Source: Actinomycetota bacterium (lineage in GTDB: Bacteria; Actinomycetota; Acidimicrobiia; Acidimicrobiales; Acidimicrobiaceae). From it: a stretch of 14,513 nt of DNA. The DNA lies in assembly GCA_027318945.1 (NCBI GenBank), contig DAHVOF010000114.1:1-14513 (forward strand). Reading direction: 5' to 3'. This document shows positions 6,083 through 12,923 of this stretch, piece after piece. The notes under the pieces were generated by a model. That model saw only the letters and a program-made list of their open reading frames with translations, did no database searches and was not told the origin of the DNA. Every line of letters begins with the position of its first letter. Within the stretch, counting starts at the first letter, position 1. A program made the translations under genes and the position numbers.

Positions 6083-6104
6083 GCTAACTTCGTTAGCACT
6101 TTTC
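6083..6104 (+). terminator. Short hairpin with T-run in the plus orientation
   Basis: GCTAAC-TTC-GTTAGC (6083-6097) is a perfect 6-bp stem with a three-base loop, followed on the plus strand by ACTTTTC. On the minus strand it is followed by CCTAAAAA, so it does not look like a terminator for the MFS gene, whose transcript runs toward it. Its first arm can also pair with AGTTAG at 6108-6113, giving an alternative fold. Confidence 0.3.
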
Positions 6105-6164
6105 TGGAGTTAGTCGGCGCTCAAGACAGATGAGCAGTACTATTCGTTAATCTTCCCTCCCTTA

Positions 6165-7415
6165 CTAAAGTGGTTGGCCGCGCAGATCGGTCAACTCCGC
6201 GTTTGCGCGTTTTGCGGTAAAGAGCATGATGGCTGCGGCAGCAATCGCCATTGCGGCGGCGTATCCGTAGGACCATGACGGGCCTATCTGATAGAGGAGT
6301 CCCATAATAATATTCCCTGCAAAGAGGCCTACACTCCTTGATGATGCGAGCGCTCCGAACCCACGTCCAGATCCGATCCCCTTGGACAATACTGCTACGA
6401 GTGAGGGTTCAAGCGTTTCGACAACCCCGAGGGCGAAGCCCAATATCGCCAGGCCGAGGAGAAATTCAGAAGTTCCGAGTTGGTAATGGACGTCTGCGAT
6501 CATCACGATCGCACCCAAGGCGGAGCCAAAGTAACCGAACATGCCGAGATTTACGAACCGGTGTAGCATTGTCGCGCCGAGCTTCTGGGCTAGAAGGTAT
6601 CCGGTTGCCGCAGAAAATCCTTGGAACACTAAAAACCCTATAACGCCAAAGGTATCGGACCCAGTTTTCTGCGCGACCGTTAGAACCGGGAAACCGATGC
6701 TATAGAAAGTGAAGCCAAATAGGGCTGTTGACAAGAATATCGCCTTCGCACTCGACAAGTGTCGTTGCGTCGGTTTTTCATAATCGCTGCCGCTATTCGC
6801 AGCTGATGTAAGCGGCACCCTTCCGGTTGAGGCTCTTGAAAGCATTAGCGTTGACACGCCCAATGGGATTGCCGTGAACAGGAACAAGAGCTTGAACGGA
6901 ACACCTTGGTCCAGAGCAATCAAGACAAGCAGCGCCGCAGCAGCGGCTCCTCCAACATCTAGGGCGTGAAGGAATCCGAAAATCCTCACTCTAAATTCGT
7001 CGGCTGGGACCGCCTCGTTGAGCATAACTCTTCTCGAAGGGCTTCTGAGGTTTCTGGCCCACCATCCTCCGCATAATAGGCCGATGGTCCAGGCAGGGTT
7101 GCTCATCAAGGCGGAAAGTGACAGCAGAGGGATGAGGCAGTTCCCAAAGATAGCCATCTTGCGATGCCCGATCCGATCCCCAATTCTTGCCCCGATCATG
7201 GAGAAAATTGCGCCGCCTCCATAGCTCAGGGCCATTGCCAGCCCGTATTCCCAGGCCGGTCTGTGAAGTTCAATTACTAGGAAAAGGGGAAATGCTGCAA
7301 GGACAGATTGATAGCCAAGATCCGCAAAAAAAGCCGACAGCGATATTGACCATACATCTTGTGTTCGCCAGTTGCGAGGCGGATTGGAAGTAGCTTCGTA
7401 TTCTTGGGGACTCAT
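6165..7415 (-). CDS. Major facilitator superfamily transporter
   Basis: This is a 416-residue inner-membrane protein with about twelve hydrophobic segments and the length usual for an MFS secondary transporter. The loop after the second helix carries a motif-A sequence, GARIGDRIGHRK, at 75-86, the most reliable signature in the protein. A charged or polar stretch around 200-222 (RASTGRVPLTS... to QRHLSSAK) fits the central loop between the two six-helix halves. The substrate cannot be read from the sequence; drug or metabolite efflux is common in the family. The ATG has GGAG upstream, and TACACT lies directly before that. The gene is flanked by a tRNA and the clpP upstream region and appears to be a single-gene unit. 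Confidence 0.88.
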   Translation of the reverse strand: MSPQEYEATSNPPRNWRTQDVWSISLSAFFADLGYQSVLAAFPLFLVIELHRPAWEYGLAMALSYGGGAIFSMIGARIGDRIGHRKMAIFGNCLIPLLSLSALMSNPAWTIGLLCGGWWARNLRSPSRRVMLNEAVPADEFRVRIFGFLHALDVGGAAAAALLVLIALDQGVPFKLLFLFTAIPLGVSTLMLSRASTGRVPLTSAANSGSDYEKPTQRHLSSAKAIFLSTALFGFTFYSIGFPVLTVAQKTGSDTFGVIGFLVFQGFSAATGYLLAQKLGATMLHRFVNLGMFGYFGSALGAIVMIADVHYQLGTSEFLLGLAILGFALGVVETLEPSLVAVLSKGIGSGRGFGALASSRSVGLFAGNIIMGLLYQIGPSWSYGYAAAMAIAAAAIMLFTAKRANAELTDLRGQPL

Positions 7416-7421
7416 CGCTCC

Positions 7422-7427
7422 AGTGTA
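7422..7427 (-). promoter_or_regulatory. Candidate -10 element for the MFS gene
   Basis: TACACT on the minus strand ends six bases before the ATG of the MFS gene. Those six bases are GGAGCG, so a Shine-Dalgarno role for GGAG competes with the leaderless reading. No -35 at normal spacing is evident. Confidence 0.35.
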
Positions 7428-7712
7428 TTTGCGAGACGCGATTAGTTGGCGGCAAGTTTTGCGTCGTTCATCCTAGGCTCATAGTTTCTTATAGTTCAGC
7501 TGCACGCTGTGGTTACGTCGCGGCCTGGTGCGGCTGTGTTCAAGAAGGTCCCTCGTACCGAGAGGATCTCGTTTGCTGCGTGCATCTTCGAACGGCGTGT
7601 ATGGCGTTGTCGCAAATCGCTGAAATTCCATGTGAGCGGAAGTGTGACGTGTCGCCGGAGGCGTACCCGCAAAACCAGACCATCGACAACGGTAAGTTTT
7701 TCTGTATCCTGG

Positions 7713-7718
7713 TAGGGT
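7713..7718 (+). promoter_or_regulatory. Candidate leaderless -10 element for clpP
   Basis: TAGGGT ends six bases before the ATG of clpP, and a second TAnnnT (TATCCT, 7705-7710) lies just upstream. The GGTAGGG around it could instead be read as a weak Shine-Dalgarno, so both readings remain open. Confidence 0.4.
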
Positions 7719-7724
7719 ATTTAT

Positions 7725-8348
7725 ATGTCAAAATCTCAGCTCAACTTTGGTCAGGAAGCAGCGATGCAGCTTCAAGCAGGTGACAGGAATGCCGACCTGT
7801 TTCAGCGGCTTCTCAAGGAGAGGATTGTCTTTCTGGGAACGCAGGTCGATCAAAACTCAGCCAACTCGATCTGCGCGCAGTTGCTCCTGCTTGAGGCGGA
7901 AGATCCAAACAAGGACATCGCGCTGTACATAAATTCCCCGGGAGGCTCCGTCACTGACGGTTTGGCAATTTACGACACCATGCAATATGTGAGCTGCGAC
8001 GTCGCCACTATCTGCGTGGGAATGGCGGCTTCGATGGGCCAGTTTCTCCTATGCGCAGGAGCGCCTGGAAAGCGATATGCGCTGCCGCATTCAAGAATTC
8101 TCATGCATCAGCCGTCTGCGCAGGCACAGGGCCAAGCTGCCGATATCGCGATCCAGGCAGAACAGATCGGCTACCTCAAGCGGATGCTTGCTGAGCGTAT
8201 CGCGATGCATACTGGACAGTCGCTCGAGACCATAATCGCTGACTCTGACAGGGATCGATGGTTCACCGCTGATGAAGCGAAGGAGTACGGCTTTATCGAT
8301 CAGGTAATCTCGAGGTCATCGTCAGCGCACATCGAGACAAAGGGTTAG
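7725..8348 (+). CDS. clpP: ATP-dependent Clp protease proteolytic subunit
   Basis: ClpP forms the two-ring serine protease chamber that degrades proteins fed by ClpX or ClpC, including tmRNA-tagged proteins. The 207-residue protein has a complete triad: Ser103 in GMAASMGQF, His128 in LMHQPSA, and Asp177 in SDRDRWF. The oxyanion strand NSPGGSVTDG lies at 70-79, and RNADLFQRLLKERIVFLG marks the N-terminal region. The length is normal and the body starts early, so any propeptide is short. In most actinobacteria clpP genes lie in pairs next to clpX or tig. Here a single copy stands alone, 100 bp before a polysaccharide exporter, so it is probably an additional copy; whether it forms mixed rings with other ClpP proteins cannot be seen here. 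Confidence 0.95.
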   Translation: MSKSQLNFGQEAAMQLQAGDRNADLFQRLLKERIVFLGTQVDQNSANSICAQLLLLEAEDPNKDIALYINSPGGSVTDGLAIYDTMQYVSCDVATICVGMAASMGQFLLCAGAPGKRYALPHSRILMHQPSAQAQGQAADIAIQAEQIGYLKRMLAERIAMHTGQSLETIIADSDRDRWFTADEAKEYGFIDQVISRSSSAHIETKG

Positions 8349-8362
8349 TTTAGGTCGAATGC

Positions 8363-8405
8363 AGGTCAGGCGGACTCGCCTATGATGTTGCTAAGATGAT
8401 GACCT
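8363..8405 (+). repeat. Nested inverted repeat between clpP and wzm
   Basis: The outer arms AGGTCA (8363-8368) and TGACCT (8400-8405) are perfect. Inside lies a small hairpin GGCG-GACT-CGCC (8369-8380). TTGTTG follows, not a solid T-run. It could be a weak terminator for clpP or a protein-binding palindrome controlling the exporter genes that start at 8449. Confidence 0.35.
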
Positions 8406-8448
8406 TTGTTGCACTTTGTGAAATCTAAGTTTTGCGGAAGGAAGAATA

Positions 8449-9375
8449 TTGCTGGATCAGGCCGATAGCCTGCCTGACAAGAGGACAGTTGCTTCTCGCA
8501 TCGAAGATCTTCCCATTCGGGTAGTCAGTCCAAAAATCAATATTCTCACGCGAATCCAGAACATTTGGGTGTTCAGGGAGCTTCTCGTGTCTATGGTGCG
8601 CAAGGAGTTGCGCATCAAATATAAGAACTCGATTCTGGGCTTTGTATGGTCTCTCTTAAACCCAGCTCTGTACCTCGTTATCTACTACATTGTGTTTCAG
8701 AAGATCCTCAAGAATCAGGTGCCTCTTTTTGCGATCTTCCTCCTTTGTGGTCTTCTCGTATGGAACTTCTTTTCCAACGCGTTGTCATCTGCAACCACAA
8801 CCATAATAAATAACGCAGGGATCGTAAAAAAGGTTGCTTTTCCTCGCGAGATTCTTGCACTCGCTTCAGTCGGTGCAGCTTTCGTCTTCTTTCTCTTGCA
8901 GGCCTGCGTGCTTGTTCTGGCACTTCTGATATTTCAAGTGGTGCCTGCGGTCAATTATCTCTGGCTCATTCCGTTCTCCCTACTGGCGTTAGTGCTGTTT
9001 GCAAGTGCGCTTTCTGTGGCGCTGTCGGCGATCAACGTTTACCTTCGGGATACTCAGCATCTCCTTGAGCTCGTGCTTCTGGCATGGTTTTGGGCGACGC
9101 CGATCGTTTATCCGTTTCAGGAATTGGGAGTGCGCCTTTCGCAAAAGCATCTGTTATGGCTTTATTTCCTAAATCCTGTGACGGTCATCGTTCTTACGTT
9201 CCAGCGCGCATTGTATGCGATACTTGGTGATTCGCAGGTCCAGATCCTGCCTAACTATTCGCCTTTATGGTATGCACTGCAGCTCTTTATAGTCATAGTT
9301 GTGAGCATCGTATTGTTCGTAGGTGCCCTTGCGCTTTTCGGCCGCCTCGAGGGCAATTTCGCCGAGGAGCTATAG
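8449..9375 (+). CDS. wzm: ABC-2 type polysaccharide export permease (Wzm/TagG family)
   Basis: This is the membrane subunit of a two-gene ABC exporter for undecaprenyl-linked glycans. Its 308 residues include a cytoplasmic N-terminus of about 60 residues, the family signature RKELRIKYKNSILGFVWSLL at 51-70 running into NPALY, and about six hydrophobic segments (near 64-87, 92-112, 137-165, 170-196, 207-224 and 275-297). The conserved INVYLRDTQHL (195-205) is the usual cytoplasmic turn, and FLNPVTVIVLTFQRALY (240-256) is also typical. The TTG start has GGAAGGAAG a few bases upstream. The ATPase gene follows after 2 bp, which fixes the pair as one transcription unit. The cargo is not known; a cell-surface polysaccharide is likely from the glycosyltransferases next door. 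Confidence 0.92.
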   Translation: MLDQADSLPDKRTVASRIEDLPIRVVSPKINILTRIQNIWVFRELLVSMVRKELRIKYKNSILGFVWSLLNPALYLVIYYIVFQKILKNQVPLFAIFLLCGLLVWNFFSNALSSATTTIINNAGIVKKVAFPREILALASVGAAFVFFLLQACVLVLALLIFQVVPAVNYLWLIPFSLLALVLFASALSVALSAINVYLRDTQHLLELVLLAWFWATPIVYPFQELGVRLSQKHLLWLYFLNPVTVIVLTFQRALYAILGDSQVQILPNYSPLWYALQLFIVIVVSIVLFVGALALFGRLEGNFAEEL

Positions 9376-9377
9376 AC

Positions 9378-10640
9378 TTGCCGGCTGCAATCGAGATCGA
9401 CGACGTATCTAAGCACTTTCGGCTCTATCACGAAAAGTACACTTCTCTAAAAGAGCGGGTAATTCACCTCAACAAGATTCCCTACGAGGAGTTTTGGGCT
9501 TTGCGGAACATCAGTTTCGATGTTAATTGGGGTGAGACCGTGGGTCTCGTCGGTCATAACGGATCAGGCAAATCCACGCTGCTAAAGTGCATCGCCGCAA
9601 TTCTTCAGCCCACCTCGGGAGAGATCAGGGTTAGAGGCAGGGTTGCCGCGATGCTGGAGCTTGGGGCGGGATTTCATCCGGAGCTTTCCGGTCGAGAGAA
9701 CATCTATCTGAACGCTGCTCTTCTCGGGGTTGCCAAGAGGGACATAGATTTGAGATTCGATGACATCGTCGAGTTTTCTGAACTCGGGCCGTTCATCGAC
9801 AACCAAGTGCGGTATTACTCTTCTGGAATGTACACGAGGCTTGGATTTGCGGTAGCGGTGAACGTGGATCCGGACATTCTTCTCGTTGACGAGGTACTTG
9901 CTGTCGGCGACGAAAACTTCCAAAGAAAGTGCTTCGACAAGGTGGAGGAGTTTCAGAGGGAAGGTCGCACAATCGTCTTCGTTTCGCATTCGCCCGAGAT
10001 TGTCAGACGCGTCTGTGACAGAGCATATGTACTCGATCACGGCGCGATTGTCGGAGAAGGAACTGCTCCTGAAGCTATATCTATCCTTCGGGAGTACCAG
10101 GCGAAAGGCTCGGGGCTAGCTTCTATGATCGCCTCGATGCAACAAGGCGAAGGCGATTACGTAAACGTTGCGGAGGCCGTGTCGACTCCGGTCGATGGTC
10201 CGGAGGAGAGAGTCACTGTATCGCAGATCTCCGTGTCTTTCCCATCGAAACCGGGTGCCGGGCACCTTAGTCCCGGTGATGCCCTGACGGTCAAGGTTGG
10301 CTACAGCGCAACCAGGTACATACCAGGAGTAATTGTCGGCGTACAGTTGTTCGATCAAAAAGGCGACCTCGTCTTTGGGACGGACTCTGACCTGATGGGG
10401 CTGGAGCCTTTGGAAGTCGACCTTGAGGGAGAGCTAGAGTTCGCCTTCCCATCCGTGCCTTTGGCTGACGGCATTTTCTCTGTGGCTGTAGGGTTTACCT
10501 CGGCGAAGGACCAGCACATTTACGACTGGCAGAACCAGGATCTTGCGTTTAAGGTGATATCTGCGGGAAAGAGCAGTGGTTATGTAAAGCTAGACCCAAT
10601 GCTGATCCAGAATGGTGAAGCGGTACCGGCTAAGTCCTGA
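9378..10640 (+). CDS. wzt: ABC transporter ATPase with Wzt-type C-terminal domain (polysaccharide export)
   Basis: This is the ATP-driving subunit partnering Wzm. The TTG at 9378 is the chosen start: GAGGAG lies eight bases upstream and the protein then begins PAAIEIDDVSKHF, whereas the longer frame from 9267 runs through wzm with no family match. The 420 residues contain Walker A GHNGSGKST (59-67), signature YSSGM (147-151), Walker B ILLVDEVLAVGD (167-178) and the H-loop FVSHS (201-205). From about 260 to the end is a separate beta-rich domain with ISVSFPSKPGAG and GVQLFDQKGDLVFGTDS. This matches the C-terminal domain by which Wzt proteins recognise a finished or capped glycan. It overlaps the convergent glycosyltransferase gene tail-to-tail by 11 bp, with no terminator between them. 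Confidence 0.93.
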   Translation: MPAAIEIDDVSKHFRLYHEKYTSLKERVIHLNKIPYEEFWALRNISFDVNWGETVGLVGHNGSGKSTLLKCIAAILQPTSGEIRVRGRVAAMLELGAGFHPELSGRENIYLNAALLGVAKRDIDLRFDDIVEFSELGPFIDNQVRYYSSGMYTRLGFAVAVNVDPDILLVDEVLAVGDENFQRKCFDKVEEFQREGRTIVFVSHSPEIVRRVCDRAYVLDHGAIVGEGTAPEAISILREYQAKGSGLASMIASMQQGEGDYVNVAEAVSTPVDGPEERVTVSQISVSFPSKPGAGHLSPGDALTVKVGYSATRYIPGVIVGVQLFDQKGDLVFGTDSDLMGLEPLEVDLEGELEFAFPSVPLADGIFSVAVGFTSAKDQHIYDWQNQDLAFKVISAGKSSGYVKLDPMLIQNGEAVPAKS

Positions 10641-11820
10641 GCACCTCATCGAAGAACTTGCCCATCTTTAGCACGATTGCTTCCCACATGTAATTGGATC
10701 GGAGGTAGCTTTTACCGTTGCTTCCTAGTCTCGAGCTCGTGCAACTGTCGGAAATTATCCTATTGACCTGCGCTTCGAACTCGGCAAAGTCCGAGAATGA
10801 GAGCCCTCCCCCAGAAGCCCTGGCATGGTCTCTGGTCACCTGGCATTGCGCATTGACAAGCACGGGTTTGCTGAGCGACCAGGCTTCAAACAGCACCAAT
10901 GAAAATGATTCGAAAGCAGACGGATTTACAAGTGCTTTGCATTCGCTAAGGAGCGACCATTTCAACTCTTCGCTCACCGGCCCGAGGTTGACAATATCTG
11001 GAAAATCGATTGGCGGAGTCGTGACCGGTCCGGCAAACACTAGTTTAAGAGGACTCGGATTTCGTCTCTTGTATTCGGCAAATAGCTCCGAGAGCAGAGT
11101 GGCTCCTTTTAACTGGTCTACTCTGCCCAAGGTCAGGAGAAACGGCTGGGCCGCAAGTTGAGGAAGGTGGTCCGACAATCGGCGTATTCTTCCGCGGAAT
11201 TCTTCTATTCCCAGTCCCGCTCGAAGGCGTGGCTTGTCTCCTACGTGCATGACTGAATCGACGAACTGCTCTTCAGCTTTTGATTGGAACATGAGTGCTC
11301 TCGCCGATCTGAACACTGCTTGGAAAATAGGAAGGTACGCAGGCTGCTCGTCGTGTGCAGCGGGTATAAGAATCGCGCGATTACCGACGGAGAAGATTCC
11401 ACCGACGATGGGGTGGTATAGGTACGGGAAGAAAAGAACTGCGTCAGCCCTAGTTTGTGCAATTGCAGCGAGAAGGGATTGTGATACGGGTCCCTGCAAT
11501 TCTATCCACCTGTCGCACTCGTCGTTAGTTGCAGACTTCGGGTATTTCAGGAGCTTGGATGAAAATTGCGAGAACTCTTTCGACCTACCGCTGTCAACCT
11601 TGCATCGCGTCACTTTGATTCCGTTGATGTCTTCAATGCCGACCGGAAAGTGATTCGACCACGTGTCGGTATCGAGAGCAGTCGTGGTTAGAACCTCTAC
11701 GTGCAAGCCAAGTTTTCCAGCTAAATTTTCGGCCATCATCCTGGCGGCATGCTCAGCGCCGCCAATAACTTCTTCACCATAACGTGGCGTAACAAAGGCG
11801 ACGTGTCTGACCTCACTCAA
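10630..11820 (-). CDS. GT-B fold glycosyltransferase (GT4-like)
   Basis: This glycosyltransferase would transfer a sugar from a nucleotide donor, probably to a lipid-linked surface glycan at the inner face of the membrane. The 396 residues carry an N-terminal acceptor domain with the glycine turn EEVIGGAEHAAR (16-27). The C-terminal donor domain has LTLGRVDQLKG and an EX7E motif (ESFSLVLFE in NPSAFESFSLVLFEAWS). The donor and acceptor cannot be named. The TTG start overlaps the stop of the preceding gene as TTGA, with GGAG upstream. It is the last gene of the minus-strand run and ends inside the 3' end of wzt. It is clearly different from the two upstream glycosyltransferases, which resemble each other. 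Confidence 0.88.
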   Translation of the reverse strand: MSEVRHVAFVTPRYGEEVIGGAEHAARMMAENLAGKLGLHVEVLTTTALDTDTWSNHFPVGIEDINGIKVTRCKVDSGRSKEFSQFSSKLLKYPKSATNDECDRWIELQGPVSQSLLAAIAQTRADAVLFFPYLYHPIVGGIFSVGNRAILIPAAHDEQPAYLPIFQAVFRSARALMFQSKAEEQFVDSVMHVGDKPRLRAGLGIEEFRGRIRRLSDHLPQLAAQPFLLTLGRVDQLKGATLLSELFAEYKRRNPSPLKLVFAGPVTTPPIDFPDIVNLGPVSEELKWSLLSECKALVNPSAFESFSLVLFEAWSLSKPVLVNAQCQVTRDHARASGGGLSFSDFAEFEAQVNRIISDSCTSSRLGSNGKSYLRSNYMWEAIVLKMGKFFDEVLRT

Positions 11821-12923
11821 CTTGCGGCTCCGAGGTCATTCAATGATGGTTCAAGCTCGGATAGAGCATTGAAAAGCTTGCGTCGTGATGCAGCAAGGCT
11901 TAGCTCTTCGAGGCGCTTAGCCATTCGTGAGTCAAGTTGTATGCGGAGGTCTAGATCTTTCGAAATTCTGCGCATTGCGACTGCGGCCGTGACTGGATCA
12001 TTCTCTGAAATAAGTATTCCGGCGTCTCCCAGAGTTTCGGCAATTGCGGAGCTGCGGTATGCGGCTATGTGGAGGCGGTTATGCATGGCTTCAAGCAGGG
12101 GTACGCAGAAGCCTTCGTGTTCAGAAAGACAGATCAGCGAATCCGATCCTCTATAGTAAGATGCCAGCTCCTGGGGCGAAACTCCCATAGCGAAGTTAAC
12201 CTGCTCGCTGACGCCCAGTCCTTTTGCTACATCGACAAGAAGTCGGAAATATTCTCTGGAGAAGGGGCGGCCAACTAGGTGCATAACGGCATCTTCCGAG
12301 TAAATCGTGTTATAGGCGCTCAACGCTGCGATGAGCTTGTGCTGAGCCTTGTTGGGGACAAGCCGCCCCACAAACAGAAAATTGGTCCTGCCATGCTTTG
12401 CATTTTCTTGTAGCATACCGTCGACTTTGGGGTCTGATCCAAACGCAAATATTGATGGGTCGAGGAGAATTGGTACTACTTCGGACTTGCCATAGCCTAG
12501 CTCGATCAGCTCCTCCTGATTGTATCGGGACACAGGAATGCCGAGAGTCGTTCGAGGTGCCAAACGGGATAGTTGAGCTCGTGCCCAAATCTGTCCTGTC
12601 GCTGCGACCTGATCCCAGGGCTCAAAGAAGTGTGCAGGGGTTATGTTGTGGTAAACAATTACGAGCGTTTCGCTCCTGGAAGATAGAAAGTCGGCGATCG
12701 CCGAAGGCGCGGCTAAATGATAGATGACGATATCGTCGGGACGGTTCTCCTTCGCGTAGTTGGTGAAACGGGTTGCGCCGGCTATCTGATCTCGCTTGAC
12801 TTCTTCGACGTAAATTTTGGTTTCGATCCCTCTAGCTTCGAGCGATTCTCGTATCATCAGGGCGTGCATGCCTGTGGCATCTCCCGGAACTAGTGATGGA
12901 AGGAACTGTAGGATCCGTCTCAC
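11817..12923 (-). CDS. GT-B fold glycosyltransferase (GT4-like), paralogue A
   Basis: This 368-residue glycosyltransferase begins with LQFLPSLVPGDATGMHALMI (5-24), a glycine/histidine loop also present in the next gene. The donor-binding half has FVGRLVPNKAQHKL and the EX7E motif in SEHEGFCVPLLEAM. No signal peptide or membrane helix is seen, so it should act on the cytoplasmic side. The GTG start overlaps the upstream stop as GTGA and has AGGG five bases before it. The downstream gene overlaps it by four bases, so all three glycosyltransferases are translationally coupled. It shares order and motifs with the neighbouring 365-residue protein and probably arose from it by tandem duplication. 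Sugar specificity is unknown. Confidence 0.9.
   Translation of the reverse strand: MRRILQFLPSLVPGDATGMHALMIRESLEARGIETKIYVEEVKRDQIAGATRFTNYAKENRPDDIVIYHLAAPSAIADFLSSRSETLVIVYHNITPAHFFEPWDQVAATGQIWARAQLSRLAPRTTLGIPVSRYNQEELIELGYGKSEVVPILLDPSIFAFGSDPKVDGMLQENAKHGRTNFLFVGRLVPNKAQHKLIAALSAYNTIYSEDAVMHLVGRPFSREYFRLLVDVAKGLGVSEQVNFAMGVSPQELASYYRGSDSLICLSEHEGFCVPLLEAMHNRLHIAAYRSSAIAETLGDAGILISENDPVTAAVAMRRISKDLDLRIQLDSRMAKRLEELSLAASRRKLFNALSELEPSLNDLGAAS

Larger units (their letters stand above)
7416..7724. other. 309-bp intergenic region between the divergent MFS and clpP genes
   Basis: I find no convincing gene here. Short open frames on both strands (the longest about 68 codons) lack a ribosome site and any family resemblance, and some run into clpP in the wrong frame. 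The stretch contains the candidate promoter boxes of both flanking genes at its two ends (7422-7427 minus and 7713-7718 plus). The middle is GC-rich, without a clear hairpin plus T-run. The length leaves room for regulator sites acting on clpP. Confidence 0.6.

Noticed and set aside
6083..6097. Hairpin as terminator of the MFS gene
   Set aside because: On the minus strand the stem is followed by A residues instead of T residues; the T-run is on the plus strand only.
7600..7625. ClgR-like site (CGC-n5-GC) upstream of clpP
   Set aside because: Only part of the known consensus matches, and it lies about 100 bp from the start, so it is not supported.
7509..7783. Small plus-strand open frames before clpP
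   Set aside because: They have no ribosome site, no recognisable family, and one overlaps the clpP start in another frame.
9267..9377. Upstream extension of wzt inside wzm
   Set aside because: The extra 37 residues have no ABC-family match and overlap the wzm coding region; the TTG at 9378 has a good ribosome site.
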